A stretch of DNA of 64,000 nt from an uncultured Eubacteriales bacterium (GTDB lineage Bacteria > Bacillota > Clostridia > Lachnospirales > Lachnospiraceae). The stretch spans positions 111,771 through 175,770 of the forward strand of contig CASFID010000025.1 in assembly GCA_949294665.1 (NCBI GenBank). Direction: 5' to 3'. The notes beneath the pieces are model-generated. The model was not told where the DNA came from. It saw nothing but the letters and a program-made list of their open reading frames with translations, and searched no databases. Each line of letters starts with the position of its first letter. The stretch's first letter is position 1. Positions 52,359 through 62,503 of this stretch are shown in pieces. The translations under genes and the position numbers were made by a program.

Positions 52359-53405
52359 ATGAGTGCATTAATAAGTGTTATTATACCTGTATATAATAAT
52401 GAAAAATACATTGAGAGGTGTATTTCTTCTATCTGTACTAATACATATGAAGAACTTGATATTATTATTATTAATGATGGATCGACGGATGGAAGTAAAA
52501 ATATGTGCGACAAGATGGCAACGAGTGATTCAAGAATCAGGGTGTTCCACCGTGAAAATTCAGGGGTATCATATAGCCGGAACTTTGGCATGTCGGTAGC
52601 TCTTGGAGAATACATTACATTTATTGATAGCGATGATTATGTTGACAGGGATTATTTTTATGAGTTGCTAACAATAATAAAAAATGGAAATAGTGATTTA
52701 TCACTTGGGTCAATTGCCCATATATATGGAGAGACAATTGACAGAAAAGAGTTAGATGATTGTTCAATTAATTTGGATCAACCGGACGATATAGCTTGCA
52801 AAAATTTTTTAGAGTTAAATAAGGCTTTTTTTCTATATGGTCCAGTTAATAAATTATATAAGAAGCAGATAATACAGGAAAATCACATTGCTTTTCCGGA
52901 AGATACTTCATATGGTGAGGATTTACTCTTTAACTTTGAGTATCTGAAGTATTGTAAAAAAATAGAATTTAGAAATCTACCAGTATATTATTATGACCAT
53001 AGTAATGACAGCTCCTTAAGCCATAGGTATAGGGGAGATTTATTTGAAAATGGACTACGACTAAATAAAACTATAATTGATTTTTCAAAATCACATCAGT
53101 TGTATACTAAGGCTTTGGAAAGCTATTGCGCACATAGAATTTATGACGATGCGTATAATGCGTTATTTACTTTGTGGAAAGAACAATGTCCACTTACAGT
53201 AAAAGAAAAATATGCAAAGATACAATTTATTATGAAACATCCGTATGTTCAGCGCGCAGCACAAATAGGAGAATATCCTGACTATCCTCACTATTATAAT
53301 AAAATGCTCAAAGGGGGGCATGTATTACTGTTTTTTACAATGCGTTATGTTTTGCATTATCTAAGTTTTATAAATAAGAAAAGAGAAGAAATTCAAAAGA
53401 AATAA
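52359..53405 (+). CDS. GT2 glycosyltransferase
   Basis: The 348-residue protein has SVIIPVYNNEKYIERCISSI, IIINDGSTDGS and the metal motif FIDSDDYVDRDYFYEL. It is an inverting GT-A transferase. The C-terminal ~130 residues are helical and specific to this type. AAAGGTAAACG precedes the ATG. Confidence 0.91.
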   Translation: MSALISVIIPVYNNEKYIERCISSICTNTYEELDIIIINDGSTDGSKNMCDKMATSDSRIRVFHRENSGVSYSRNFGMSVALGEYITFIDSDDYVDRDYFYELLTIIKNGNSDLSLGSIAHIYGETIDRKELDDCSINLDQPDDIACKNFLELNKAFFLYGPVNKLYKKQIIQENHIAFPEDTSYGEDLLFNFEYLKYCKKIEFRNLPVYYYDHSNDSSLSHRYRGDLFENGLRLNKTIIDFSKSHQLYTKALESYCAHRIYDDAYNALFTLWKEQCPLTVKEKYAKIQFIMKHPYVQRAAQIGEYPDYPHYYNKMLKGGHVLLFFTMRYVLHYLSFINKKREEIQKK

Positions 53406-53434
53406 TTTGCTCGTGTTTATAAAAAGGGGTATAT

Positions 53435-54550
53435 ATGAAGATATATTTAATTGAGGGGTTAATAATTGCAATATTATTAATTCCTTTATTGGTCGATGCA
53501 TATGTTAATACTTTGAAGTGGATATCACGTATAAAAATAGGCCGGTGGGAAGACATAAACCTATGGGGAAACAACATTGGAAAGATATGCAGAAAGTGGT
53601 CAGGCAAAACACCGACTGTTAAAATCACTGATAATAATAGAGGGATTTTATGGGATATTGTTAAAGGAAAATACAGAAGCCAGAATATACAGAGCTGGCA
53701 AAAAGGACAGCTTTTATTAGCTACACAAGACAAGAGGAAAATCAAAAGCCTTATTGATGAAAAAACAGGTAATTGGATTGAAAAACCAAAAGAAATAGAT
53801 TCTGCCTTTTTGGCCTATGCTATCTTGAGCATAAGTGAAAATCAAGATAATATCAAACCGGCTATGGATACTATACGAACTCTTATTTTTGACAGAATAC
53901 AGGATAATGACGGCTGTATTTCTTACAGGGAAAAAGACCATTTTATCCGTTATGTAGATACAGTAGGGTTGGCGTGCCCCTTTTTGGCTTTATATGGAAC
54001 TATTTACCATGATGATGAATCTGTAGTATTAGCGGAACATCAGCTGGAGGAATATTATAGATATGGAATATGGAAGGAATCAGGACTATTTGCACATGCA
54101 GTTAATATTAAATCAGGTTTACCACTAGGTAATATTGGATGGGGGAGAGGCTGCGGCTGGTATTTGCTAGGCTTAATAGAGACGGCTATAATTTTGAATG
54201 AAAATAATTTATGGAAAAAAGCTTACTACCTGGCTGAAAAATACAAAGTTTATCAAAACACAGACGGCAGCTACTGCTCTAATCTTGCTTTTGGAGGAAG
54301 TAAAGATAGTTCAATAACGGCCATTATGGCCTATTACTATATTATTTGCGCAAAATATTTTTCGAAAGAAGATTATAAGGATACTGCTGAAAAATCTGTA
54401 TATTATCTTATGAGTGTGACGCGGAGAAATGGCATTATCGACTTTTCCCAGGGGGATACAAAAGGAATAGGAAACTATTCAACTTGTTACGATCAAATGC
54501 CATTTACTCAGGGAATTGCATATAGAGCATATAAACTTTTAAAGGAGTAA
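53435..54550 (+). CDS. GH88/GH105-like (alpha/alpha)6 hydrolase, membrane-anchored
   Basis: The 371-residue protein starts with a hydrophobic anchor (IYLIEGLIIAILLIPLLVDA) and then a helical-barrel domain with KEIDSAFLAYAI, GLFAHAVNIKSGLPLGNIGW and the motif GRGCGWYLLGLIET, recalling the WGRGNGW motif of unsaturated glucuronyl hydrolases (GH88/GH105, YteR-like). Such enzymes degrade uronic-acid chains. Here the gene sits among biosynthetic genes, so it may trim or edit the polymer. Confidence 0.75.
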   Translation: MKIYLIEGLIIAILLIPLLVDAYVNTLKWISRIKIGRWEDINLWGNNIGKICRKWSGKTPTVKITDNNRGILWDIVKGKYRSQNIQSWQKGQLLLATQDKRKIKSLIDEKTGNWIEKPKEIDSAFLAYAILSISENQDNIKPAMDTIRTLIFDRIQDNDGCISYREKDHFIRYVDTVGLACPFLALYGTIYHDDESVVLAEHQLEEYYRYGIWKESGLFAHAVNIKSGLPLGNIGWGRGCGWYLLGLIETAIILNENNLWKKAYYLAEKYKVYQNTDGSYCSNLAFGGSKDSSITAIMAYYYIICAKYFSKEDYKDTAEKSVYYLMSVTRRNGIIDFSQGDTKGIGNYSTCYDQMPFTQGIAYRAYKLLKE

Positions 54551-54555
54551 AAGTT

Positions 54556-56103
54556 GTGAATAAATCTACAAGAACAGAAAATGCTTTACGAAATATTTTG
54601 ACGGGTGTAACGGGACAAGCTGTTTTGCTTTTATTTAGCTTCCTCTGCAGAATGGTTTTTGTTAGATGCTTATCGGAAGAATATTTAGGTGTCAGTGCTT
54701 TATTTACTAATATTTTGTCGATGCTTTCATTGGCTGATTTAGGTATAGGAACTGCAATTGTTTATGAGTTATATAAACCTCTTGCGGAAAGAGATGAGGA
54801 TGAGCTGGCTTCCCTTATGAAAGTATATGCAACTGCGTATAAAATCATTGGTACTGTAGTTGCTATAGTGGGAGTATGCTTAATTCCTTTTTTGCAGTTT
54901 CTGATTGCAGAGCCGCCTAATATAAAAGAAAATATTTATGTATTGTATCTTCTGTTCTTGTTTAATACAGCAAGTTCATATTTTTTTTCATACAAAAGTT
55001 CTATTTTAACAGCAGACCAGAAGAACTATATTGTTTTACTTGTAAATTATGGTATTACCGTCGGACAGAATGTCCTTCAGATAGTATTGCTTTTGTTTAC
55101 CCAGGATTATCTTTTGTACTTAATTTGCCAGATAGTTTGTACTCTTATATTTAATTTTACAATTTCTGCTATTGCAGGAAAAGAGTATTCTTTTATTAAA
55201 AGAAAAAATGTAAAGAAGCTTAGCAAAGAAAAAGTAAAACGAATGGTGACTAATATTAAAGCATTGGTTATCGTCAAAATAAGCGGGGTTTTAGTAAACA
55301 GTAGTGACAATATTATAATTTCAGCAATAGAAGGATTGGCTTCAACAGGGGTAACATCAAATTATACGTTACTATCAAGTACTTTGAATACTTTACTTAC
55401 TCAAGTTTTCTCTGGAATGTCAGCAGGTATAGGAAATGTAAATGCTGTAGAAAGCAAAGAAAAGAAAAAGTTTATGTTTGACGTTGTTAATTTGCTGGAC
55501 TTTTGGCTGTTTGGCTGGTGTGCAGTGGCTTTTATGATTCTATCTAGTGATATTGTACGAATTTGTTTCGGAAATTCCTATGTAATGGAGTTGCGTGTCG
55601 TATATATAATGGCGGTTAATTTCTATACAGTGGGAATGCAGAATGTTGTCTGGTTGTATAAAAGTACATTGGGGTTATTTAATTATGGAAAGTATCTTAC
55701 CCTCATTACTGGAGGAATAAATATTATTTTGTCTATTATTTTGGGGCTCAAATTAGGAGTATTTGGCATTCTGCTGGCAACTTTTATTTCACGACTGTTA
55801 ACTAATATTTGGTATGATCCGTTAGCGGTATTTAAATACGGCTTTCAAGATAGTTTTAGTGAATATGCTAAAAAATATTTGTTTTTTGCGGCAGTTTTGT
55901 TTGGAACTTTTGGCTGTTGCTATGCGTTAAGCAGTATTTTACCATTTTCATATTACGCTAATTCGGGGATAAAATTTTTGATTTGCATTATTATCCCTAA
56001 TGTGATTTTTTATCTGATATTTCGAAATACAAATGAGTTTAAACATTTATTTATAATGATACAGAACATAGTAAAAAAAATCTTGAATAGAATTAGGCAT
56101 TAA
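54556..56103 (+). CDS. Wzx-type polysaccharide flippase
   Basis: The 515-residue membrane protein has about 12-14 transmembrane segments and the MATE/Wzx start GVTGQAVLLLFSFLCRMVFV, followed by LSEEYLGVSALFTNILSML. It moves lipid-linked repeat units across the membrane for the EpsG-like polymerase. The GTG at 54556 follows GGAGTAAAA. It is the only flippase in the locus. Confidence 0.92.
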   Translation: MNKSTRTENALRNILTGVTGQAVLLLFSFLCRMVFVRCLSEEYLGVSALFTNILSMLSLADLGIGTAIVYELYKPLAERDEDELASLMKVYATAYKIIGTVVAIVGVCLIPFLQFLIAEPPNIKENIYVLYLLFLFNTASSYFFSYKSSILTADQKNYIVLLVNYGITVGQNVLQIVLLLFTQDYLLYLICQIVCTLIFNFTISAIAGKEYSFIKRKNVKKLSKEKVKRMVTNIKALVIVKISGVLVNSSDNIIISAIEGLASTGVTSNYTLLSSTLNTLLTQVFSGMSAGIGNVNAVESKEKKKFMFDVVNLLDFWLFGWCAVAFMILSSDIVRICFGNSYVMELRVVYIMAVNFYTVGMQNVVWLYKSTLGLFNYGKYLTLITGGINIILSIILGLKLGVFGILLATFISRLLTNIWYDPLAVFKYGFQDSFSEYAKKYLFFAAVLFGTFGCCYALSSILPFSYYANSGIKFLICIIIPNVIFYLIFRNTNEFKHLFIMIQNIVKKILNRIRH

Positions 56104-56168
56104 TAAGTATATAAATAAGAAATTTAGTATTAATTTTGTTATATGGAAAAGGAGTAAGGTATTAAGTA

Positions 56169-57314
56169 ATGCAGAAAATATTATTTATGGCTAATTCGCT
56201 CTATTCCGGAGGGGCAGAACGTGTTTTACAGACAGTGCTAAATTATTTGGATAGAGATAAGTACGAAATAACCCTTTATTCTTTACATAGAGAAAATATT
56301 GATCGGGATATATATATCAAACCATTTAATTATAGAGTGGTATTTGATAAGTATAGCGGAAAGAATGTTTTATTTAAAATATTATCGGAAATTTATTTAA
56401 AGATTAAAGGTGTAATTTTTAATTATTGTCCGATAGAAGTTTTTAATTTTCTTTTTATCCGCGGAAGGTATGATGTTGAAATTGCATTTATCGAGGGAGA
56501 AAGTACAAAAATAGTTTCTGGTTCAGGTAATAAAAATTCTAAGAAACTGGCCTGGGTTCATATTGATTTGGAAAAAAATCCTTGGACATCATTTTTATAT
56601 AAAAATGATTTAGATGAAAGAAATCATTATAATAAATTTGATCAAATTATCTGTGTATCTGAAGCAACGAGACAAGCTTTTCTAAGAAAATATCACATAG
56701 ATGAAGAGAAAGTAATCGTCCATTACAATCCTATTGATACGCAATTCATTTTAGATAAGTCTAGCGAATTGTCTATATGTTTAAAACATGATATTATACA
56801 TATTATGGCTGTTGGACGTCTTGTGGAACAAAAAGGATTCGATCGTTTATTAGAAGCAGTGGAAAAGCTGAAGCAAAAGAATATAATTTTTCAGCTTCAT
56901 ATTCTCGGAGAGGGAAAACAGAAAGAAGATTTGCAATCGTATGTGACAGAGCATGGCCTTGAAAAGTATGTAAAACTGTACGGATATGTAAAAAATCCTT
57001 ATACTATTATGAGGTCTGGAGATATTTTAGTATGTTCTTCCAGGGCGGAAGGATATAGTTTAGTGATAGCAGAAGCAATGGTTCTAGGGCTAGCTATTAT
57101 AACGACGAACTGTTCTGGACCGTATGAGCTTATTGATGGCGGAAAATATGGAATATTGACAGATAATTCTACAGAAGGAATTTATAAGGCGCTAGAACAT
57201 GTGTTAAAAAATAAAAAAATGTTAGAGAGATATAAAGCGTTAGCACTTGAAAGAAGTAAAATGTTTAATGTTCAACATAATATACAAGCAATTGAGCAAA
57301 TAATCGATAAATGA
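56169..57314 (+). CDS. GT4 glycosyltransferase
   Basis: The 381-residue protein has QKILFMANSLYSGGAERVLQ, DVEIAFIEGESTKIVSGSG, LAWVHIDLEKNPW, IMAVGRLVEQKGFDRLLEAV and the donor site SSRAEGYSLVIAEAMVLGLA. It matches the product of 51215 in order and spacing of motifs. The donor is unknown. Confidence 0.91.
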   Translation: MQKILFMANSLYSGGAERVLQTVLNYLDRDKYEITLYSLHRENIDRDIYIKPFNYRVVFDKYSGKNVLFKILSEIYLKIKGVIFNYCPIEVFNFLFIRGRYDVEIAFIEGESTKIVSGSGNKNSKKLAWVHIDLEKNPWTSFLYKNDLDERNHYNKFDQIICVSEATRQAFLRKYHIDEEKVIVHYNPIDTQFILDKSSELSICLKHDIIHIMAVGRLVEQKGFDRLLEAVEKLKQKNIIFQLHILGEGKQKEDLQSYVTEHGLEKYVKLYGYVKNPYTIMRSGDILVCSSRAEGYSLVIAEAMVLGLAIITTNCSGPYELIDGGKYGILTDNSTEGIYKALEHVLKNKKMLERYKALALERSKMFNVQHNIQAIEQIIDK

Positions 57315-57332
57315 AATTGGGAAAGATGAGTT

Positions 57333-58319
57333 ATGTATTACATTTCAATAATAATACCAGTATATAATACTGAAAAGTATATAGAGAGATGTTTGCGGTC
57401 CATATTAGCACAGACATATCAGCAGTTTGAAATAATAATTGTAGACGATGGATCTACAGATGGAAGTATTGAAATATGTAAAAAGTATGCTTTGAAGACC
57501 TCCAAAATTAAAATAGTACAAATTAAAAACAGTGGTCAGTCAGTTGCACGTAATGTAGGAATAAAGAATGCATCAGGAGACTATATATGTTTTGTCGATT
57601 CGGATGACTGGATTGATCGTCTTTTACTTGAAAAGGCAGTTTCATGTTTTCATTCATATAGCTGTGATATAGTTAAATTTACATCGATTATAACTTCATT
57701 GGAGCAGTCCAAATTAGAGAGCAAAGATTATGATATCGAAGTATATAATGCGTCAGGAGCACTTCACGAATATTTTTTTGGTGATGAAAAAAAATTAAGA
57801 GTTCAGGTGTGGTCAGGGATATATAAAAAGACTTTGTTTCATAATCTAGAATTCCCGAGGGGAAAAGTATTTGAGGATAGCTATGTTACCCCTCAATTGT
57901 TGGCAAAAGCGCAGAAAACAGTATACGTAGGGTACCCTGGATATTTTTATTTTATGAGACCGGAGTCCACGATGCATATAGGTATCACCGAAAGTAAAAT
58001 TGCTGCATATGATATCTACAAAGTTTTGTTTGGAAAGATATGTAAAAAATTTCCTGAATATGAAAATTATTTATGCGAAAAATGGATATATCAATACATT
58101 TATACATATGTCAGTTTGTTAACTGCGGAAGGGAAGATATGTCCAAATAACATTAAGTGGAAAAAAAGGATTTATACAGAATTAAAAAGCGACCGAAAAT
58201 TTCTTTTCTCAAAAAAACTTAGTCCATCATGTCGCAAACAATTGAAACTGTTTTTGTTATCGCCAAGAATTTTTAATATATGTATAAATATTGCTAATGT
58301 GAAATCAAAAAGGAAGTAA
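57333..58319 (+). CDS. GT2 glycosyltransferase
   Basis: The 328-residue protein has SIIIPVYNTEKYIERCLRSI, IIVDDGSTDGS and FVDSDDWIDRLLL. It is of the same type as the 52359 product. It lies 4 bases before the first pyruvyl transferase gene and 18 bases after the GT4 gene. Confidence 0.92.
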   Translation: MYYISIIIPVYNTEKYIERCLRSILAQTYQQFEIIIVDDGSTDGSIEICKKYALKTSKIKIVQIKNSGQSVARNVGIKNASGDYICFVDSDDWIDRLLLEKAVSCFHSYSCDIVKFTSIITSLEQSKLESKDYDIEVYNASGALHEYFFGDEKKLRVQVWSGIYKKTLFHNLEFPRGKVFEDSYVTPQLLAKAQKTVYVGYPGYFYFMRPESTMHIGITESKIAAYDIYKVLFGKICKKFPEYENYLCEKWIYQYIYTYVSLLTAEGKICPNNIKWKKRIYTELKSDRKFLFSKKLSPSCRKQLKLFLLSPRIFNICINIANVKSKRK

Positions 58320-58323
58320 ATAT

Positions 58324-59493
58324 ATGTGCAGAAAATATATAATGTATCCACATGGTGGAAGCGGAAATCATGGATGTGAAGCTATTGTACGTACAACAAT
58401 TAGTTTGTTGGGAGAAGATAACAATTTTTTACTTTTTTCGGATGGTATTGAAGAAGATAGGAGTTATATTGAAAATCGAAAATTTTCTCTTGAATCACCG
58501 CAAAAAGATATTAGACGGATGTCACCAGAATATTTAAAAGCTTTTATTCAATACCATGTACAAAAACAGAAAGACGCTTATGATGTATTACACTTTTCAC
58601 CTATTATAAAAAAATGTGAGCAGGGGAGTATTTTGCTGTCTATAGGAGGCGATAACTATTGCTATGGCGATAATGGGCATATTTATTTAGTGAATCGTTA
58701 CGCAAGAAGGCAAGGGTGTAAAACAGTATTATGGGGCTGTTCAGTAGAACCAGATGATATTACGCCGGCTATGTTAGAAGATTTAAAAGAATATGATTTA
58801 ATCGTAGCCAGAGAATCTTTAACCTATGAGGCATTAAAAGGAATAAATAAAAAAACTGTGCTATTTCCTGACCCGGCATTTTCATTGCCAATTGGTAAGG
58901 GAAGCTGGCCAAATGGTTTAATGGGAAAACCGTATATAGGAATTAATTTAAGCCCGATGGTTGAAAGTAAAGAGCAAAAGTCGGGAATTACCTTGGAAAA
59001 TTATAAGTATCTTATTCAAAAAATCCTTGAAGAGACGGAATACAACATAGCATTAATACCACACGTTGTAAAACGCGGAAATGATGATAGGGTAGTTCTT
59101 CAAAGATTGTATAATGAAACTGATAAGAAAACGCGGTTATTTATCATTGAGGATCAAAATTGTTTACAGCTTAAAGACATTATTTCAAAATGTGTTTGTT
59201 TCATCGGTGCAAGAACTCATGCAACTATTGCAGCCTATTCAACGGGAGTTCCGACTTTGGTAATAGGATATTCGATAAAGGCAAGAGGAATTGCAAAGGA
59301 TTTGTTTGGAACATCAGAAAATTATGTGCTTCCCGTACAGAGGCTTGTTGATAAAACGGATTTGTACATGGCATATAGGGGGATTATGAAACATCAAAAT
59401 GAGATAAAAAATAGGCTGAAAACATATATGCCGGAATATAAAAAAAAGTTGTGTGATGTACGTAAAGTAATAGAAAAAGAAATAACATTTTAG
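58324..59493 (+). CDS. Polysaccharide pyruvyl transferase 1
   Basis: The 389-residue protein has MYPHGGSGNHGCEAIVRTTI near its start, SILLSIGGDNYCYGD, VLWGCSVEPDD, YDLIVARESLTYEALKGI and ISKCVCFIGARTHATIAAYS, the motif set of the polysaccharide pyruvyl transferase family (CsaB/WcaK/AmsJ). It would add a pyruvate ketal from phosphoenolpyruvate to a sugar, giving a negative charge. Confidence 0.92.
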   Translation: MCRKYIMYPHGGSGNHGCEAIVRTTISLLGEDNNFLLFSDGIEEDRSYIENRKFSLESPQKDIRRMSPEYLKAFIQYHVQKQKDAYDVLHFSPIIKKCEQGSILLSIGGDNYCYGDNGHIYLVNRYARRQGCKTVLWGCSVEPDDITPAMLEDLKEYDLIVARESLTYEALKGINKKTVLFPDPAFSLPIGKGSWPNGLMGKPYIGINLSPMVESKEQKSGITLENYKYLIQKILEETEYNIALIPHVVKRGNDDRVVLQRLYNETDKKTRLFIIEDQNCLQLKDIISKCVCFIGARTHATIAAYSTGVPTLVIGYSIKARGIAKDLFGTSENYVLPVQRLVDKTDLYMAYRGIMKHQNEIKNRLKTYMPEYKKKLCDVRKVIEKEITF

Positions 59494-59548
59494 GTTTTTT
59501 AAATATTACACATAAAAGTTATTTTTATTGCTATAAGAGGAATTAATT

Positions 59549-60637
59549 ATGAAGGTAGGTATAGTTACAATAACAGATAATTCAAATTACGGAAATCGTC
59601 TACAAAATTATGCTATGTTTTATATTATGAAAAGAAAGCTTGGGTATAAAACGGTATCTTTGGTGTCTTATAGCGATAATCCACTTTTGAAGAGACGTTA
59701 TGGAAATTATTTGAAGACACGGGTAATTAGATTGCTGAGCTCCGTATGTCCACGGTATGCAGGAGCTCGTTTTGGCGTTGAAACATTAAGATGGAATAAT
59801 TTTTGCAAATGGAATAGAAATATACCTACAAAGAATTATTATGGGTGTAAAAAACTTCCGACAACTCTTAATAGAAAGTTTGATTACTTTATAGCAGGCA
59901 GTGATCAAATTTGGAATTACCAGTTTGCATTTGAAAAGTTTGATGATTATTTTCTGAAATTTGCAGAAAGCAAAAAGAAAATAGCTATTTCTGCCAGCTT
60001 TGGCGTGGAAAATATTCCTGATAAATATAAGAAGATTTATAGAGAAGGACTGATGGATTTTTCATGTATTTCAGTACGGGAAAAACAAGGACAGCTTATC
60101 ATTAAGAATTTAATCAACAGAGAGGTACCTGTTTTAATAGATCCTGTTATGGTGTTGAATAAAAGTGAATGGATAAAGATATCTAGGAAGCCGAAAGTTG
60201 ATCTTTCGAAGCCATATATTTTAAAATATTATTTGGGAAAATCACCAGAAAACGGTAAAATTGATAATTGGGCAGAAAATAATGGATATAGAGTATATGA
60301 ACTTTTAAATAAACAAATTCCTGAATTATATGAAGCCGGCCCTGGAGAATTTATATCGTTAATAAACAATGCTTCGTTAATTTGTTCGGATTCATTTCAC
60401 TGCATTGCATTTTCGATAATTTTTTCAAAACCTTTTATTGTATATTCAAGGCAAGGTTATGGTATTAGTATGGTATCTCGTCTAAAAACTTTATTAAAAA
60501 AGTTTGGATTCGAGGAGCGATGGGAAACTTTAGTTTCGGAAGAGGAGTTCCTTTCCTGTGACTATACAAAAATTCCAGGTATTTTAGAAGAGGAAAAGAA
60601 AAAGTTTATGGATTATGTAATAAATAGTTTAAGGTAG
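59549..60637 (+). CDS. Polysaccharide pyruvyl transferase 2
   Basis: The 362-residue protein starts MKVGIVTITDNSNYGNRLQN and has FDYFIAGSDQIWNYQFA, AISASFGVENIPDKY, ISVREKQGQ, VLIDPVMVL and SDSFHCIAFSIIFSKP. It belongs to the same family as the preceding gene but to a different branch (the GSDQIWN type common in Firmicutes capsule loci). Two such enzymes suggest two charged sites per repeat or two different keto-acid donors. Confidence 0.9.
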   Translation: MKVGIVTITDNSNYGNRLQNYAMFYIMKRKLGYKTVSLVSYSDNPLLKRRYGNYLKTRVIRLLSSVCPRYAGARFGVETLRWNNFCKWNRNIPTKNYYGCKKLPTTLNRKFDYFIAGSDQIWNYQFAFEKFDDYFLKFAESKKKIAISASFGVENIPDKYKKIYREGLMDFSCISVREKQGQLIIKNLINREVPVLIDPVMVLNKSEWIKISRKPKVDLSKPYILKYYLGKSPENGKIDNWAENNGYRVYELLNKQIPELYEAGPGEFISLINNASLICSDSFHCIAFSIIFSKPFIVYSRQGYGISMVSRLKTLLKKFGFEERWETLVSEEEFLSCDYTKIPGILEEEKKKFMDYVINSLR

Positions 60638-60691
60638 AAAAGCTAGAAAATATTTTGAATAATTTGTCATAACTATGAAGGAGATATTTAT

Positions 60692-62434
60692 ATGGGTACA
60701 GCTTATACAACAGAAAAGAATACACAAATTCTGATATCGTTAATGAAAAAGCATGGGGTAAAAAAAATAGTCGTTAGTCCTGGAGCTACCAATATATGTT
60801 TTGTAGCTAGTGTTCAATATGATCCTTTTTTTGAGTTATATTCAGCAGTAGATGAAAGATCTGCGGCATATATTGCGTGTGGTCTTGCAGAAGAAAGCGG
60901 AGAACCAGTTGCACTTAGTTGCACTGGGGCAACTGCGTCTAGGAACTATATACCCGGGCTGACAGAGGCGTATTATAGAAAATTACCTGTCCTTGCAATA
61001 ACTTCTACACAACTAACTGGAAGAATAGGACATAACATTCCACAGGTTATTGATAGATCTGTATCTATGAACGATATTAAACGGTTAAGTATTGAATTGC
61101 CAGAAGTGTATAATGCTGAGACGGAATGGTCATGCTGCGTAAAGGTTAACGAAGCATTATTGGAATTACATCACCAAGGCGGTGGACCAGTACATATTAA
61201 TTTAATAACTACTTATAGTGGAGATTTTTCGTGCTTGGAATTACCTGATGTTAGACTGATTAATAGAATAGAGTCATATCAAGAAATGCCAGCAATAGAA
61301 GGTAAGAAAATTGCGATTTTCGTAGGTTCACACAGGAAATGGAGCGAGAATCTGATTTATCAGGTGGATAGATTTTGTGAAAAATATAATGCGGTAGTAA
61401 TAGTAGATCATACGAGCAATTATGAGGGGCAATATGGTGTATTAGCTAATTTAGTCTCTAATCAGGAATGTTATATAGCTGATTGTCGAAAAATGGATTT
61501 GCTTATCCACATAGGAAATATGTCAGGAGCTTATATTAATATATACCCCAAAAGAGTTTGGCGAGTCTGTCCGGATGGAAAAATATGTGATACTTTTAAA
61601 AAGTTGGAATATGTTTTTGAAATGGAAGAAGAATCTTTTTTTGAACAATATAATAATAGAGAAGCGCATATCGAACAGGAGATGAATTATGCAGAAGAAT
61701 GGAAGAATGAACGTAAAGAATTATTAAAAAAAATACCTGAACTGCCTTTTTCAAATTTATGGATTGCGCAGAAACTTTCAGAACATATTCCTGACCACAG
61801 TGTTGTTCATTTTGGAATTTTAAATTCACTTAGATCCTGGAATATATTTGATTTACCTAAAACTGTGAGATGTTATTCTAATACTGGTGGATTTGGTATT
61901 GATGGATGTGTATCCAGTTTGTTAGGTGCATCTTTACATAACAGGGATAAATTATATTTTGGCTTTGTTGGGGATTTGGCTTTTTTTTATGATATGAATT
62001 CCATTGGAAACAGAGCTTTGGGGGCAAATTTGAGATTATTAATAGTTAATAACGGAAAAGGAGCTGAATTTAGAAATTACAATCATTTTGGATCAAGGTT
62101 TGGGCAGCAGGCAGATTTGTTTATAGCTGCTGCGGGACATTATGGAAATAAATCTCATATGCTAATCAAACATTATGCGGAAGATTTGGGTTTTTTATAC
62201 TTAACTGCATCAACGAAAGAAGAGTTTTTTAAGAGTATGGAATGTTTTGCATCAAATAATGGACAAGAAAAACCAATTATTTTTGAAGTGTTTACATCAT
62301 CTGAAGATGAAAGCGAAGCATTAAGACTAGTAAGTAGAATTGGAGAAGTTGATAAGAGCAGCGTTGCTAAAAAGGTGGTGAAGGGAATTTTAGGAGATAG
62401 AGGTGTGGAAATTGTAAAAAAAATAATTAGATAA
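60692..62434 (+). CDS. MenD-like thiamine diphosphate enzyme
   Basis: The 580-residue protein has an N-terminal pyrimidine-binding domain with the catalytic Glu in YSAVDERSAAYIACGLAEES, then LSCTGATASRNYIPGLTEAY, and a C-terminal diphosphate-binding domain with VGDLAFFYDMNSIGNRALGA...LLIVNN (the GD...NN motif). It is like MenD and acetolactate synthases, which join keto acids. In a capsule locus it probably makes a branched or keto-acid building block; no menaquinone genes are near. AAGGAGATATT precedes the ATG. Confidence 0.88.
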   Translation: MGTAYTTEKNTQILISLMKKHGVKKIVVSPGATNICFVASVQYDPFFELYSAVDERSAAYIACGLAEESGEPVALSCTGATASRNYIPGLTEAYYRKLPVLAITSTQLTGRIGHNIPQVIDRSVSMNDIKRLSIELPEVYNAETEWSCCVKVNEALLELHHQGGGPVHINLITTYSGDFSCLELPDVRLINRIESYQEMPAIEGKKIAIFVGSHRKWSENLIYQVDRFCEKYNAVVIVDHTSNYEGQYGVLANLVSNQECYIADCRKMDLLIHIGNMSGAYINIYPKRVWRVCPDGKICDTFKKLEYVFEMEEESFFEQYNNREAHIEQEMNYAEEWKNERKELLKKIPELPFSNLWIAQKLSEHIPDHSVVHFGILNSLRSWNIFDLPKTVRCYSNTGGFGIDGCVSSLLGASLHNRDKLYFGFVGDLAFFYDMNSIGNRALGANLRLLIVNNGKGAEFRNYNHFGSRFGQQADLFIAAAGHYGNKSHMLIKHYAEDLGFLYLTASTKEEFFKSMECFASNNGQEKPIIFEVFTSSEDESEALRLVSRIGEVDKSSVAKKVVKGILGDRGVEIVKKIIR

Positions 62435-62503
62435 TTGCAAGGAAGTATTTTTGTAAAGCATTTTTGATGATATTAATGGTGAATTTTTATAAAGGATGAA
62501 TAT

